Assembly (NCBI GenBank): GCA_036387475.1
Contig: DASVTR010000003.1
Span: 62,001-126,000 of the forward strand
Direction of reading: 5' to 3'
DNA: 64,000 bases
Origin: DASVTR01 sp036387475
GTDB taxonomy: Bacteria; Acidobacteriota; Blastocatellia; Pyrinomonadales; Pyrinomonadaceae
Both the position numbers and the translations under genes were made by a program. The first letter of the stretch is position 1. The number at the start of each line of letters is the position of its first letter. Under the pieces are notes generated by a model. That model was not told the origin of the DNA and did not search any database. It saw only the letters and a list, made by a program, of their open reading frames with translations. Positions 25,697 to 35,577 of the stretch are shown in pieces.

Positions 25697-26752
25697 ATGA
25701 GTGTCGCCACCCCCCAACAACTCTGGAAACCCCTGACAATTGCCGCTGCGCTCGCCTTCCTGTACTGGACTGTGCTCGCCAAGCTCGGCCACGATTGGTG
25801 GACGGACGAGAACTATTCACACGGACTGCTGATTCCGTTGATTATCGGCTACCTGCTGTGGTCTGAGCGCGAGCAATTGAGCAAAGTCGCCGTGCGTCCT
25901 TCGCTACTGTGGGGCGGTGCTGCGATAGGCTTCGCGCTGCTGGCCCTGTGGGCCGGAACGGTCGGGGCTGAGCTTTACGTGCAGCGCATGTCGCTGGTGT
26001 TGATGCTGGCGGGCATAGTGGTTTACTTCTGGGGTTTCCGGCTTCTGAAACTCGCGCTCGTGCCGCTCGCATTGCTCGTGCTGGCGATTCCGATTCCGAC
26101 CATTCTCTTTAACAAGATAGCTTTCCCGCTCCAACTGTTTGCGTCGAGCGTCGCCGTCTGGGCCATGCGTCTCTTCGACATCCCGGTGCTACGGCAGGGC
26201 AACATCATAGAGTTGATGCCCTTAAACTCGCGCGAGACGAAGACGCTGGAAGTGGTGGAGGCGTGCAGCGGCATCCGTTCCCTGATGACCCTGTTGACGC
26301 TCGCCGTCGTCTTCGCTTACTTCACGCATCCGAAGCGCAACGACAAAGATGATGGCAAAGGCAGCGGCGGCACTCTCTCTGCGCTCAAACATTATCCGTT
26401 CTGGCGCTCGGCTATCCTCGTCGCCTCGGCTGTGCCAATTGCTATCCTGACCAACGCTCTGCGCGTCAGCGGCACGGGCATCCTGGCGCATTACTATGGC
26501 ACGCAGGTCGCCGACGGCTTCTTTCATTCCTTCTCCGGCTGGGTCGTTTACATCGTCGCGTTTCTACTGCTCTTCGCCGTCGGCTGGCTGCTTGACCGCG
26601 TTGGAGCGCGCGGCGGAAAAGGTAAAGGAAATAAGCCGGGCGCGGCTGTGGCGCAGGATGTGTTGGCGGAAAAGGAAGAGGCTCTGGCGAAGACAGGGGC
26701 TACGGCTACTGTCGCGCCCGTCGCCGTCATTCAAGTGAAAGGAGCGGAGTAA
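25697..26752 (+). CDS. Exosortase (archaeosortase/exosortase family)
   Basis: A 351-residue membrane protein with about eight helices and the catalytic triad in place: C190 (EACSGIRS), R256 (ALRVSG) and H277 (HSFSGW). Exosortases cleave sorting tails such as PEP-CTERM from surface proteins at the inner membrane, linked to exopolysaccharide. A charged, low-complexity tail (~305-351) is unusual and probably cytoplasmic. The EpsI gene follows after 6 bp, and XrtA-type partner genes follow (TPR lipoprotein, Wzz, ATPase, autokinase, sugar transferase, export protein), so an XrtA class is likely. No target protein is recognised here. Confidence 0.92.
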   Translation: MSVATPQQLWKPLTIAAALAFLYWTVLAKLGHDWWTDENYSHGLLIPLIIGYLLWSEREQLSKVAVRPSLLWGGAAIGFALLALWAGTVGAELYVQRMSLVLMLAGIVVYFWGFRLLKLALVPLALLVLAIPIPTILFNKIAFPLQLFASSVAVWAMRLFDIPVLRQGNIIELMPLNSRETKTLEVVEACSGIRSLMTLLTLAVVFAYFTHPKRNDKDDGKGSGGTLSALKHYPFWRSAILVASAVPIAILTNALRVSGTGILAHYYGTQVADGFFHSFSGWVVYIVAFLLLFAVGWLLDRVGARGGKGKGNKPGAAVAQDVLAEKEEALAKTGATATVAPVAVIQVKGAE

Positions 26753-26758
26753 GCTTAG

Positions 26759-27418
26759 ATGAGTAAGACGGCTCAAAAGTCCTGGCGCTTCGGCGCGCTG
26801 CTCGCTCTCTTGCTCCTGAGCGGCGTCGTCATCAACATCTGGGAGCGTGCGGGCGAGGCTCGCGTCGAGCGGCGCGAATTGAAAGAGTTTCCCGCGCAGG
26901 TGGGCCAATGGCGGCAGGTGGGGATGGACACTCGTTTCGACAAAGCGACCGAGCAGGTGCTCAGAGCGGACGATTACCTGTCGCGCGTTTACGCTGGCCC
27001 GGATAATCGCGTCGCTTCCTTCTACGTCGGCTACTACGCCACACAGCGCAACGGCGCGACCTACCACAGCCCGCTCAATTGTCTGCCCGGCTCCGGCTGG
27101 ACGATGAACGACCCCGCAACAGTCGAAATCAAGCCAGCCGACGGCTCTGCACCTTTCGAGGCCAACCGTTACATTATAGAGAACGGCAGCGACAGGCAGT
27201 TGCTCGTCTACTGGTATCAGGGGCGTGGTCGCAAGGTGGCGAGCGAATACTGGGGGAAGATTTACACCGTCATTGACAGCGCCAGACGACGCCGCAGCGA
27301 TGGCGCGATGGTGCGAATCATGCTGCCCGTCGGCAACGACGAACAGACGGCGCTCACGGCTGCCACCAGGCTGGCGGCAGAGATTACGCCCGTCCTGCCC
27401 GGCTACGTGCCGGATTAA
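26759..27418 (+). CDS. epsI: EpsI-family protein, exosortase partner
   Basis: A 219-residue protein with an N-terminal membrane segment (FGALLALLLLSGVVINIW) and the EpsI (DUF3485) pattern: VGQWRQVGMDTR, ADDYLSRVYAGP, FYVGYYATQRNGATYHSPLNCLPGSGW, and YWYQGRGR. EpsI proteins accompany exosortases, sometimes fused to them, and act in EPS production; the exact reaction is not established. Here it is a separate gene 6 bp downstream of the exosortase. Confidence 0.88.
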   Translation: MSKTAQKSWRFGALLALLLLSGVVINIWERAGEARVERRELKEFPAQVGQWRQVGMDTRFDKATEQVLRADDYLSRVYAGPDNRVASFYVGYYATQRNGATYHSPLNCLPGSGWTMNDPATVEIKPADGSAPFEANRYIIENGSDRQLLVYWYQGRGRKVASEYWGKIYTVIDSARRRRSDGAMVRIMLPVGNDEQTALTAATRLAAEITPVLPGYVPD

Positions 27419-27792
27419 GAAGACTGCGGACGTGGCCTTTTACAGGAAAACGGGAGTGCTTAGTCGTTTTCCTTGAATGTCTCTGCCCGGTCTTTCCGGC
27501 AAGGCTCTTTTCAGCGCCCGTAGAGATGGATTTTTGAGAACTGTCGAGCGAAGCCCTCTCGACCCTTCGTCCTTTGCCCGGACTTGTGGGGAAGAATTGT
27601 GTTGGGGCTTTTCGACAGACGTGGTAACTTGTTGTGTGTGGTTTGCTTTTGGGTCGCGCGGTGTTGCCCGCCGCCGATTGCTAAGGAGCTTACCATCATC
27701 AAATCAAGGCGCGGATAGCTTTTCAGGTCACCGTTTGCTCCGGTCAGACCACGGAAAAAATCGCCGCGCTCGTTTAAGGAGTGTCAGTCCGA
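27419..27792. other. Intergenic region, nothing recognised
   Basis: A 374-bp gap between epsI and the TPR lipoprotein gene. A 134-codon frame runs from 27477 into the next gene but has no ribosome site or recognisable protein pattern. A good AAGGAG site at 27776-27781 belongs to the next gene. Confidence 0.5.
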
Positions 27793-30153
27793 ATGAAACA
27801 TCAAGAGTGCGCCCGCCCTTTTTCCGTCTACGCCCTCATCTCAATTCTGCTTGTCGCCGTCGTCGCTTTTTCCGGCTGTAAGAATGCCGAAGCGTCTAAG
27901 GCGGAGTATCTCAGCCGTGGCGAGAAATTCCTGAAAGAGAAGAAGTATCAGGAAGCGACACTGGAGTTTCGCAACGCTCTACAGCTAGACGACCGTCTGG
28001 CCGCCGCCCACTGGGGACTCGCGAAGGCTTACGAAGGTTTGGAGCGCTACAGTGAAGCCGTACAGGAAATAGTGCGGACGATTGAACTCGACCCGAATAA
28101 TCTGGACGCGCGCGTCCGGCTCGGCAATTACTACATGGTGGGCAAGCAGCCCAACATCGCCGAGGGCGAGCGCCTCGCTAAAGAAGTCCTGGCGAAAGAC
28201 CCAAACTTTATCGAAGGCCATATTCTGATGGCGAGCGTCCTCTACGCGCAGGACAGAGAGCACCCGGAAAAAGCACTCGCATCCTTAAACCGCGCCATCG
28301 AGATTGACCCCAAACGCGTCGAGTCTTATCTGAGCCTCGCGCGCTTCTATACGACCATCTACGACAAGACGAAGGCCGAAGAGACTCTGCGCCGCGCCAT
28401 CTCCGTTGCTCCCAGTTCGGCGCTGGCCCACGCGGAGTACGGAAGATTCTTAGTCTCAACCAACCGCGCCGGTGAAGCCGAAGCGGAATTCAGAAAGGCC
28501 GTCGAAGTCGAGCCGGACGCGCGCGAGCCGCGCATCGCGCTCGGCAGTTTTTATATCGTCAACAAGCAGTTTGATAAAGCCGAAGAGGTGTACAAAGCGC
28601 TCGCCGAGTTAGAAAAGGACAAGCCGGAGGGGCGTGCACTGCTGGCCGATTTTTATTCGACCATCGGGCGCTATGACGATGCCGTCAGGGTTTATCAGGA
28701 GATCGTCGCCAAAGTGCCTGATTACACGCGTGGCCGCTATCGTCTCGGTGAGATTATGCTCCAGCGCGGCGATGTGCAGGGCGCGACGGCGCAGGTGCAG
28801 GAAGTCTTAAAGAAGAACGAGCGCGACTCGCAGGGCTTGATGCTGCGCGCGCGCATACGCATGCAGGCCGGGGATAATCGCGCCGCTATTGAAGACCTCA
28901 AGGAAGTCTTAAAACAGGAACCCAATTCGCGCAGCGGCCTCTACTACATGGCCGAAGCCAATCATCGCATGCGGCAGTATGACATGGCGCGCTCTTACGC
29001 CGCCGACCTGGACAAGTATTACCCGGACTGGCTGCCTGCAAAATTGATGCAGGTGCAGATTCATCTTGAGAGCGGCGAGACGAAGACGGCGCTCAGGCTG
29101 GCGAACGAACTCGTCGAGTTGATAAGCAAGGCCGCGCCGAATTATGAAACGTCGCCGCAGATGTTGACAGAGCTTCGCGCGAAGGCGTTGACGGCGCGCG
29201 GTTCGGCGCATTTGGATTCGGGCGACGCGAAGGCCGCGCGTGCCGACCTTGTGGCAGCCAAAGACGTTTCTCCAAACGACCCGGCCTCCTACGTCAATCT
29301 CGCCATCGTCTCCATCAAGGAGAACAAGATTGACGAGGCCGCAGTCTTCTACGATCAGGCGCTCAAGATTGACAACGTTAACTTCGATGCGCTAAATGGT
29401 CTTATCACTTTCGTCTATGTGCCGCAGAAAAAGTTGGGTGAGGGACACGCGCGCGTGGATCAGGCGCTCGCCGTGCAGCCGGGCAATGCTTCGTTGCACT
29501 ACCTGAAGGCGGAAGTCTACGGCTATGAGCGCAACGCCGAGGGCGCGGAAGGCGAGTTGCGCCGCGCGCTCGAACTCGACCCGAAATACCTGGCCGCTTA
29601 TTCAAAACTCGCTGCGCTCTATATCAACACGAACCAGATTGACCGCGCCATCGGCGAGTATCGCAAGATCATCGAGCGCGAACCCAACAGCGCGTTCGCC
29701 TACACGATGATGGGTCTGCTTGAGCACGGGCGGCGCAATTACGACGGCGCAATTGAGAATTATCGCAAAGCCATCGAGATTGACGCGAACTCGCTCGAAG
29801 CCGCCAACAATCTCGCCTGGCTCTACGCGGTCGAGGGTAAAGGCAACATAGACGAAGCCTCGCGCCTCGCGCAGGGCGTCGTCCAGAAGCGCCCGGACGT
29901 TCCCGGTTTCGCAGACACGCTCGGCTGGGTTTATTACAAGCAGGGACTTCATTCGGCGGCGGTCGAGCAACTGCAAAAGGTCGTCTCACGCGAAGGCGGC
30001 AACGCGACGTACCGCTTTCATCTGGGCATGGCGCTGGCGGGCAAGGGCGACAAAGCCGGTGCGCGCTCGGAACTGCAACAGGCGCTCCGTCTGGGCGAGA
30101 AGGGCGGCTTTGCCGACGCCGACGAAGCGCGCCGGACGCTGGCGACATTGTAA
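27793..30153 (+). CDS. TPR-repeat lipoprotein of exosortase/PEP-CTERM systems (PrsT-like)
   Basis: A 786-residue lipoprotein: signal with lipobox FSGC (Cys ~26), then about 20 TPR repeats over nearly the whole length (e.g. YQEATLEFRNALQLDDRLAAAHW, YDGAIENYRKAIEIDANSLEAANN). It matches the long TPR lipoprotein that accompanies exosortase and EPS genes and probably scaffolds secretion of the polymer. ATG 27793 is 11 nt after AAGGAG; GTG 27781 overlaps that site and is less likely. Confidence 0.88.
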   Translation: MKHQECARPFSVYALISILLVAVVAFSGCKNAEASKAEYLSRGEKFLKEKKYQEATLEFRNALQLDDRLAAAHWGLAKAYEGLERYSEAVQEIVRTIELDPNNLDARVRLGNYYMVGKQPNIAEGERLAKEVLAKDPNFIEGHILMASVLYAQDREHPEKALASLNRAIEIDPKRVESYLSLARFYTTIYDKTKAEETLRRAISVAPSSALAHAEYGRFLVSTNRAGEAEAEFRKAVEVEPDAREPRIALGSFYIVNKQFDKAEEVYKALAELEKDKPEGRALLADFYSTIGRYDDAVRVYQEIVAKVPDYTRGRYRLGEIMLQRGDVQGATAQVQEVLKKNERDSQGLMLRARIRMQAGDNRAAIEDLKEVLKQEPNSRSGLYYMAEANHRMRQYDMARSYAADLDKYYPDWLPAKLMQVQIHLESGETKTALRLANELVELISKAAPNYETSPQMLTELRAKALTARGSAHLDSGDAKAARADLVAAKDVSPNDPASYVNLAIVSIKENKIDEAAVFYDQALKIDNVNFDALNGLITFVYVPQKKLGEGHARVDQALAVQPGNASLHYLKAEVYGYERNAEGAEGELRRALELDPKYLAAYSKLAALYINTNQIDRAIGEYRKIIEREPNSAFAYTMMGLLEHGRRNYDGAIENYRKAIEIDANSLEAANNLAWLYAVEGKGNIDEASRLAQGVVQKRPDVPGFADTLGWVYYKQGLHSAAVEQLQKVVSREGGNATYRFHLGMALAGKGDKAGARSELQQALRLGEKGGFADADEARRTLATL

Positions 30154-30154
30154 G

Positions 30155-30232
30155 GATGAAGTAGGAACGCTGAACGAGGAATGAAAGACTAGCTCTGAAT
30201 AGTTCATCGTTCATCGTTCAGAGTTCATCGTT
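30155..30232. repeat. GAACGATGAAC-type inverted repeat, copy 1
   Basis: Intergenic hairpin after the TPR lipoprotein gene, built from GAACGCTGAACG words facing GTTCATCGTTCATCG words. Its core 30179-30208 matches the core of copy 2 at 26 of 30 positions by hand alignment. Confidence 0.78.
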
Positions 30233-30352
30233 TTCTTGTTGATTGTGCTTTGAGAGTTAAGCTGGAAATCTTTCGCTCGTTGCCCGCGCGATTGATTCTT
30301 GAGGCGGTGAACAAGGGTTGTTGGTTTGAAGTAGTTTGAAGGAGTGCCATAC

Positions 30353-31966
30353 ATGAGTGTCGAATTTCGCCAGCGTACGCCGGGCGAGTACACGCGAATC
30401 CTCTGGAAGCGTAAGTGGCTGATTATTCTGCCAACCATTGTGATTGCGACGGCCATCGCCATCGTCGTCTTTAAACTGCCGGACGTTTACGAATCCACAA
30501 CGCTTGTCGTCGTTAAGCCGCCGACCATCCCCAACTCTGTCGTTCCATCCCTGACCGTTGACCTGACGCTCCTGCTCAACAACATCAATCAGGTGGTCAG
30601 CAGCCGCTCGACGCTTGAGCCGCTCATCACACGCTATCACCCTTACTACGTGGAGGAAGCGCGCGGCGAGACGATGGAGGCGCTCGTCGAGCGTATGCGC
30701 GGCGACATGAGCGTCGAGATTGACAAGAGCCGCGACGAATCAACGAGCGGCTTCCGCATCTCTTATCGCGGGCGCGACCCACGCATCACGCAGGCCATTA
30801 CCGCCGAACTGGCGAACAAGTACGTCGTCGCGCAGTTGTCCGAAGTTAGAAATACTACCGAAAAGACGAAAGAGCTTTTCGACATACAGTTGAAAGATGC
30901 CAAGGAGAAACTCGACGACATTGTCAATCAGCGCCTTGTGTTCATGCAGAACAACCTGGGCTTCCTGCCCTCCGAAGGCGCGTCCTTAATCGGGCAGTTG
31001 ACCGCCCTGCACGAACAGCAGCGAGCGCTCATCGCCGAGACCGGACGCCTGCGCGACAATCGCACGCAGTTGAGCAACCAAATCGGCGACATAGCGCAGC
31101 AACGGACGCAGGAAATCTCACAGGCGGCGGAAAACATCACCGACCCGAAGACGACTCTCGCCTGGTCGCAACTCGTCCAACAGAAGGCCGCGCTCCAATC
31201 CGAATTACAACGTCTCCTGACAGAACTCAGGCCAAAGCACCCGGATGTCATTGCCAAACAGGCGCAGTTGGATGATGTCAAGAAGGAAATGGATTTGATG
31301 ATTGACGAGTGGAAGGCAAAGATTCAAGAGAAGGAAGCGAAGCTTAATAAACTCATAGACCCGCGCGCCAAGAATCTCGAATACAACCTGAAACTCGTTG
31401 ACGCAGAGTTAATCCGTCAGGAAAAGCAACTTCAGCAAACCAGCGCCAGCATTGGTGAGATTCAGCAGCGCATTAATAAAGTGCCCGGCGCTCAGGTCGC
31501 GCTCGAATCGCTCGACCGCGAGTACCAGTCACGAAAGGCCATCTACGACGATCTGTTGGAGAAGAAAACAAAAGTTGATACCAGCGCCGATGTTGCAGCC
31601 AATTCGCAGGGCGAGAAGATTCAAGTGCTCGACCCGGCGAGTTTGCCGCAAACCCCTGTCGCGCCAAAACGCGCTGTGCTGCTTGGCATGGGTCTCGGTC
31701 TCGGCCTCTTCTTCGGGCTACTGTGCGCCGCCTCTCTGGAAGTGCCGCGCCTGTTGACGATTCAGACGACGAACGATGCCGAGCACTACACTGGATTGCC
31801 CGTGCTCGTCGCCGTGCCGGAATTATTGACGCCGCAGGAGGCGCGACAGATTCCGCGCCGCCGCCTGCTCTGGCTCGCCGCCGGAATCATCTTCGCCATC
31901 GCCAGCATTCCCGCGCTGGCGCTGGTGCTGAAAGCTTCGCGCATCTTCGACCACTTTGTTTCGTAA
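30353..31966 (+). CDS. Wzz-type polysaccharide chain-length/co-polymerase protein
   Basis: A 537-residue protein with an N-terminal membrane helix (WLIILPTIVIATAIAIVVF), a long coiled-coil periplasmic part (~150-420), and C-terminal membrane segments (LLGMGLGLGLFFGLLCA and LLWLAAGIIFAIASIPALALVL). The KRAVLLGMGLG-type segment before the second helix is the usual Wzz location. Such proteins set polymer length and partner with a separate tyrosine kinase, here at 33101. ATG 30353 follows GAAGGAG at a good distance. Confidence 0.88.
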   Translation: MSVEFRQRTPGEYTRILWKRKWLIILPTIVIATAIAIVVFKLPDVYESTTLVVVKPPTIPNSVVPSLTVDLTLLLNNINQVVSSRSTLEPLITRYHPYYVEEARGETMEALVERMRGDMSVEIDKSRDESTSGFRISYRGRDPRITQAITAELANKYVVAQLSEVRNTTEKTKELFDIQLKDAKEKLDDIVNQRLVFMQNNLGFLPSEGASLIGQLTALHEQQRALIAETGRLRDNRTQLSNQIGDIAQQRTQEISQAAENITDPKTTLAWSQLVQQKAALQSELQRLLTELRPKHPDVIAKQAQLDDVKKEMDLMIDEWKAKIQEKEAKLNKLIDPRAKNLEYNLKLVDAELIRQEKQLQQTSASIGEIQQRINKVPGAQVALESLDREYQSRKAIYDDLLEKKTKVDTSADVAANSQGEKIQVLDPASLPQTPVAPKRAVLLGMGLGLGLFFGLLCAASLEVPRLLTIQTTNDAEHYTGLPVLVAVPELLTPQEARQIPRRRLLWLAAGIIFAIASIPALALVLKASRIFDHFVS

Positions 31967-32047
31967 CGATGAACGCCGCAACGATGAACGATGAATAAAA
32001 GACAAGCTCTTAACAGTTCATCCTTCAGCGTTCCGCATTCATCGGTT
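31964..32047. repeat. GAACGATGAAC-type inverted repeat, copy 2
   Basis: Tandem AACGATGAACG words (31965-31995) face GTTCATCC/GTTCCGCATTCATCG words (32016-32044). The core 31990-32022 is identical at 32 of 33 positions to the reverse complement of 50678-50710 (copy 4), so whole element, not only the arms, is shared. Confidence 0.85.
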
Positions 32048-32057
32048 GGAGTTGAGA

Positions 32058-33101
32058 GTGTACAGAGAATTTTACGGTCTTAAAGAATTGCCGTTCGCGC
32101 TGACGCCCGACCCGCGCTTTATCTACTTCACCCCGTCGCATACGGAGGTGATGGCGAATCTGCACTACGGCATCGAGAGCGGCAAGGGATTGGTCGTCGT
32201 GACGGGCGAAGTCGGGACGGGCAAGACGACTATCCTACGCTGGATTCTGCAACGCCTCGACCGCACGGTGCTCGTCGCCTACGTCTTCAACCCGCGCCTG
32301 ACCGTGCCGGAGTTTTACCAGCACATCGCCACCCTGCTCGACGTGCAGCAGTGGGAAACGAAGTCTGAGCTATTGATTGCGCTCGGCAAGACTCTGGAGT
32401 CGCGCCATTCAAGGGGCTTGCGCACCGTCCTGATTATCGACGAAGCGCAGGGTCTTTCGCCTTACGTCCTCGAAGAGATTCGACTGCTCTCAAACTTCGA
32501 GTCGGATTCGGCCAAGCACTTGCAGATAGTGCTGACGGGCCAACCGGAACTACGCACCGTCGTCAACAGTCCCGATTTGCGCCAACTCAAGCAGCGCGTC
32601 TCTCTACGCTGCGAGATTAAGCCGCTGCCGAATATCGAAGAGACGGAGCGTTACATCTCTTCGCGCTTGCTCGTCGCGGGCGCAGAGCGGACGGACATCT
32701 TTTCGCCCGGCGCGATTGATTACATCTTCCGTTGCTCCGAAGGCATCCCGCGCAACATCAACAACCTTTGTGATAACGCTCTCTTGACGGGCTACGCGGC
32801 GGGTGCTGAGACCATCGGTCGCGCCATCATCGAGGAAGTGGCAGAGACCTTCGACATGCTGCCGCGCTCGGACACCGTGCGCCAGGCGGCGGAAGAACGC
32901 GAAGCTCCGGCGCGCATCTTTTCGGCTGCCGGACGCGCAGAGCTATGGTCTGCCGGAACGGGCACAGCCAGCACGGATAAGGAAACTGAAAGCGCATCGC
33001 CGCTTGCGATGCGTGAAGAAGAAGAGACGAAGAAGGGTACGCCCGACACGGACGAAGTTGGCGCGGCCTTTCGCCAGTCGGGTCTCTTGGGGGGCATCTA
33101 A
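32058..33101 (+). CDS. ExeA-like AAA ATPase of exosortase systems
   Basis: A 347-residue ATPase that begins VYREFYGLKELPFALTPDPRF, as in ExeA/GspA-like and exosortase-associated ATPases. Walker A is GEVGTGKTT, Walker B is VLIIDEAQ, and sensor segments LTGQPEL and EGIPRNINNLCDNAL follow. The family pattern starts at the GTG 32058 (M-Y-R-E-F-Y-G-L), with GGAG 6 nt upstream. TTG 32046 adds only four residues. The C-terminal ~70 residues are low-complexity. It overlaps the kinase gene as TAATG, so the pair is coupled; a role in EPS assembly control is inferred. Confidence 0.9.
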   Translation: MYREFYGLKELPFALTPDPRFIYFTPSHTEVMANLHYGIESGKGLVVVTGEVGTGKTTILRWILQRLDRTVLVAYVFNPRLTVPEFYQHIATLLDVQQWETKSELLIALGKTLESRHSRGLRTVLIIDEAQGLSPYVLEEIRLLSNFESDSAKHLQIVLTGQPELRTVVNSPDLRQLKQRVSLRCEIKPLPNIEETERYISSRLLVAGAERTDIFSPGAIDYIFRCSEGIPRNINNLCDNALLTGYAAGAETIGRAIIEEVAETFDMLPRSDTVRQAAEEREAPARIFSAAGRAELWSAGTGTASTDKETESASPLAMREEEETKKGTPDTDEVGAAFRQSGLLGGI

Positions 33102-34192
33102 TGGGCAGAGTTTACGATGCGCTGAAACGCGCCAGCACCGCTTCTCAGGGCGGTCAGAATAAAAAAGAGAAATCAGACGAAGCAAAGCGTCGCAACGGCC
33201 ACGAGGGCGGGAAACCCACGCCCGCGTCGACGGCGAAAAACGGCGAGGAGCATCCGTGGGATGGCTCGCCGCTCTTCGCGCCGCAGGCAGTTTCGATGCA
33301 GGATTCAGCGTCCACTGCGCACACCGAAAAAGCCACCGGGTCGGCACTCCCCGGCGGACACTCTTCGCGTGATGCTGGGGCAACTTTGGACGCTGCCGGG
33401 TCGGCGCGCGCCATGGAGTTTGTTTCAATAGACATCTCCCCGGCGCGCGTCGAGCCACACCTTGTCGCCGTCACGCAGCCGCGCTCGGCCTACTGCGAGC
33501 AGTTCCGTAGTCTTCGCACGCGCGTTCTTCAAGCCGGAGAGCGACGCAACATGCAGGCGTTCGTCATTACGAGTGCAGGCATCGCCGAAGGAAAGACGCT
33601 GACCGCGCTTAATCTGGCATGGCTCTTGGCCCAAACGGACGGCGTGCGCGCTCTCATCATTGACAGCGATTTGCGCCACCCGTGCGCGACCGATTATTTA
33701 GGCATCGAAACAGACGGCGGGCTGTCGGAAGTTTTGGCCGGTGAAATGAGTTTGACGGACGCCATCATTCGTCTCGAACCTTCGGGGCTGCATCTCTTGC
33801 CCGGCGGCTCTGTGCGCGACGACGTGGCGGAAGTGCTCTCAGGCCCGCGCTTCGCAGCGCTCCTTGCAGAGGCGCGAAAGATGTTCGACTACATCATCAT
33901 AGACGCGCCGCCGCTCGGCATCTTCACGGACGCCAATGTGCTGATTAACCGCGCTGACGGCGCGATGCTGGTCGTGCGCGCCGGAAAGACGCGCTACGCG
34001 GCGGTTGATCGTCTGCTCGAACAACTGCCGCGAGAACGTATGCTCGGCGTCATTCTCAATCGCGCCGACGAACAATTAGACGAAAGCTCTTACTATTACC
34101 AGCGGCGCTACTATCGCCGTGACGATAAGGAACAAACGCCGCCCGATTCACAGGCGAAGATGACAAACAAGGAGGTCTTGGCCGCAACTTGA
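33101..34192 (+). CDS. CpsD/Wzc-type tyrosine autokinase of EPS cluster
   Basis: A 363-residue BY-kinase. A ~110-residue charged leader begins MGRVYDALKRAS, the usual start of exosortase-linked autokinases. The Walker A is SAGIAEGKTLTALNLA, in which the usual PGEGK is IAEGK. Walker A' is LIIDSDLRHP and Walker B is YIIIDAPP. The C-terminal Tyr cluster SYYYQRRYYRR (~328-336) is the autophosphorylation target. Such kinases regulate Wzz-type co-polymerases, here two genes upstream. It overlaps the ATPase gene by 1 bp and the sugar transferase start by 4 bp. Confidence 0.9.
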   Translation: MGRVYDALKRASTASQGGQNKKEKSDEAKRRNGHEGGKPTPASTAKNGEEHPWDGSPLFAPQAVSMQDSASTAHTEKATGSALPGGHSSRDAGATLDAAGSARAMEFVSIDISPARVEPHLVAVTQPRSAYCEQFRSLRTRVLQAGERRNMQAFVITSAGIAEGKTLTALNLAWLLAQTDGVRALIIDSDLRHPCATDYLGIETDGGLSEVLAGEMSLTDAIIRLEPSGLHLLPGGSVRDDVAEVLSGPRFAALLAEARKMFDYIIIDAPPLGIFTDANVLINRADGAMLVVRAGKTRYAAVDRLLEQLPRERMLGVILNRADEQLDESSYYYQRRYYRRDDKEQTPPDSQAKMTNKEVLAAT

Positions 34193-35577
34193 GACCCGCG
34201 CGCCTCAATGCACGGACTGTCTTGCTGCTGCTGGCCGAAGCGACACTGATCTTCGGCGGGCTGATAGTGGCTGTCTATCTGCGTCTCGGCGCGGTGGATG
34301 CGGAATACGAGTTAATCGAGCACCACGGCTTTTACAAGGCTGCGGTGGCGACCATCTTTTGCCTCAGCGCGTTTTATCTCTACGACCTTTATGATTTCGT
34401 GCGAATGCACGACCGCCGCGAGCTTGTGCTGCGGCTGATTCAGGCTTTGGGGCTGGCGTGGGTCGCGCTGGCGCTGGCTTTTTACGCCGTGCCGCGTTTG
34501 ATGATTGGTCGCGGCGTGACGCTGATTGCGCTGCCGCTGGCGCTCGCTTTGATGGTCGCTTGGCGCATCTCTATTCACTGGTTTCTGGGCCACCCGGATT
34601 ACGGCGAGCGAATTCTGATTGTCGGCTCTGGCGCTGCGGCCATAGAGATTGCGCGCGAAACGATTGAGCGGCGTGACGCGGGCTTTCGCATCCTGGGCTT
34701 TGTTGACAATGACCCGAAGCTTTTAGGCAAGAGTTTGATTAACCCTCGCGTCGTCGGAACGACAAGCGAGTTGGCGGAGATTGTGCAGCGCGAAAACGTT
34801 GACCGCATCATCGTCTCGATGGGCGAACGTCGCGGGCAATTTCCGAGCGAGCAGCTTCTGGATTTGAGCTTGTCCGGCAACGTCAACATCGAAGAGGGCG
34901 CGTCGTTTTACGAGCGCCTGACGGGGCGCGTGAATCTTGAAATGCTGCGCCCAAGCTGGCTGATCTTTTCCGGGCGCAAACGGCAAAAGCGCTTGAGCGG
35001 TTTCGCGCGTGCCATCCTGCATCGCGGCGTGGCTCTCATCGGCGCAATTGTCTCGCTGCCCATTGTTATCCTGACGGCTCTGCTCATCAAGCTCGAATCG
35101 CGTGGGCCAATTCTCTATAAGCAGGAACGCGTCGGGAAGAATGGCCGCCCGTTTACGATTATGAAGTTTCGCTCGATGCGTGTGGATGCGGAGAAGGACG
35201 GCCCCGTGTGGGCGCGTACAGAAGACGACCGCACGACGCGCGTCGGGCGCATCATACGCAAAGTCCGCGTAGACGAAATTCCGCAGTTCTGGAATATCCT
35301 GAAAGGCGAGATGAGCTTTGTTGGCCCAAGGCCCGAACGCCCGCACTTTGTCGCGCAACTGGCGCAGGAGATTCCCTATTACGAGCAGCGGCATTTAATC
35401 GCACCGGGCCTGACGGGCTGGGCGCAGATTAAGTATCCGTATGGCTCTTCGATTGAGGATGCGCGGCAAAAGCTGCAATACGACCTGTATTACATCAAGA
35501 ACCAGAGCCTGATGCTCGACGCGGCGATTCTCTTCGAGACCATCAAGACGATTCTCTTCGGTCGTGGCGCACGCTAG
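34189..35577 (+). CDS. Polyprenyl-phosphate sugar phosphotransferase (EPS initiating)
   Basis: A 462-residue membrane protein with four N-terminal helices, a CoA-binding-like domain (~145-265, ILIVGSGAAAIEIA) and the C-terminal bacterial sugar transferase domain (KLESRGPILYKQERVG, FTIMKFRSM, DEIPQFWNILKGEMSFVGPRPERP). It would move a sugar phosphate onto undecaprenyl phosphate, the first step of the EPS unit. It starts at TTG 34189, overlapping the kinase stop (TTGA), implying translational coupling; a downstream ATG would lose part of the first helix. Confidence 0.93.
   Translation: MRPARLNARTVLLLLAEATLIFGGLIVAVYLRLGAVDAEYELIEHHGFYKAAVATIFCLSAFYLYDLYDFVRMHDRRELVLRLIQALGLAWVALALAFYAVPRLMIGRGVTLIALPLALALMVAWRISIHWFLGHPDYGERILIVGSGAAAIEIARETIERRDAGFRILGFVDNDPKLLGKSLINPRVVGTTSELAEIVQRENVDRIIVSMGERRGQFPSEQLLDLSLSGNVNIEEGASFYERLTGRVNLEMLRPSWLIFSGRKRQKRLSGFARAILHRGVALIGAIVSLPIVILTALLIKLESRGPILYKQERVGKNGRPFTIMKFRSMRVDAEKDGPVWARTEDDRTTRVGRIIRKVRVDEIPQFWNILKGEMSFVGPRPERPHFVAQLAQEIPYYEQRHLIAPGLTGWAQIKYPYGSSIEDARQKLQYDLYYIKNQSLMLDAAILFETIKTILFGRGAR

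Noticed and set aside
27477..27881. 134-codon frame before the TPR lipoprotein
   Set aside because: It overlaps the lipoprotein start in another frame and shows no domain or ribosome site.
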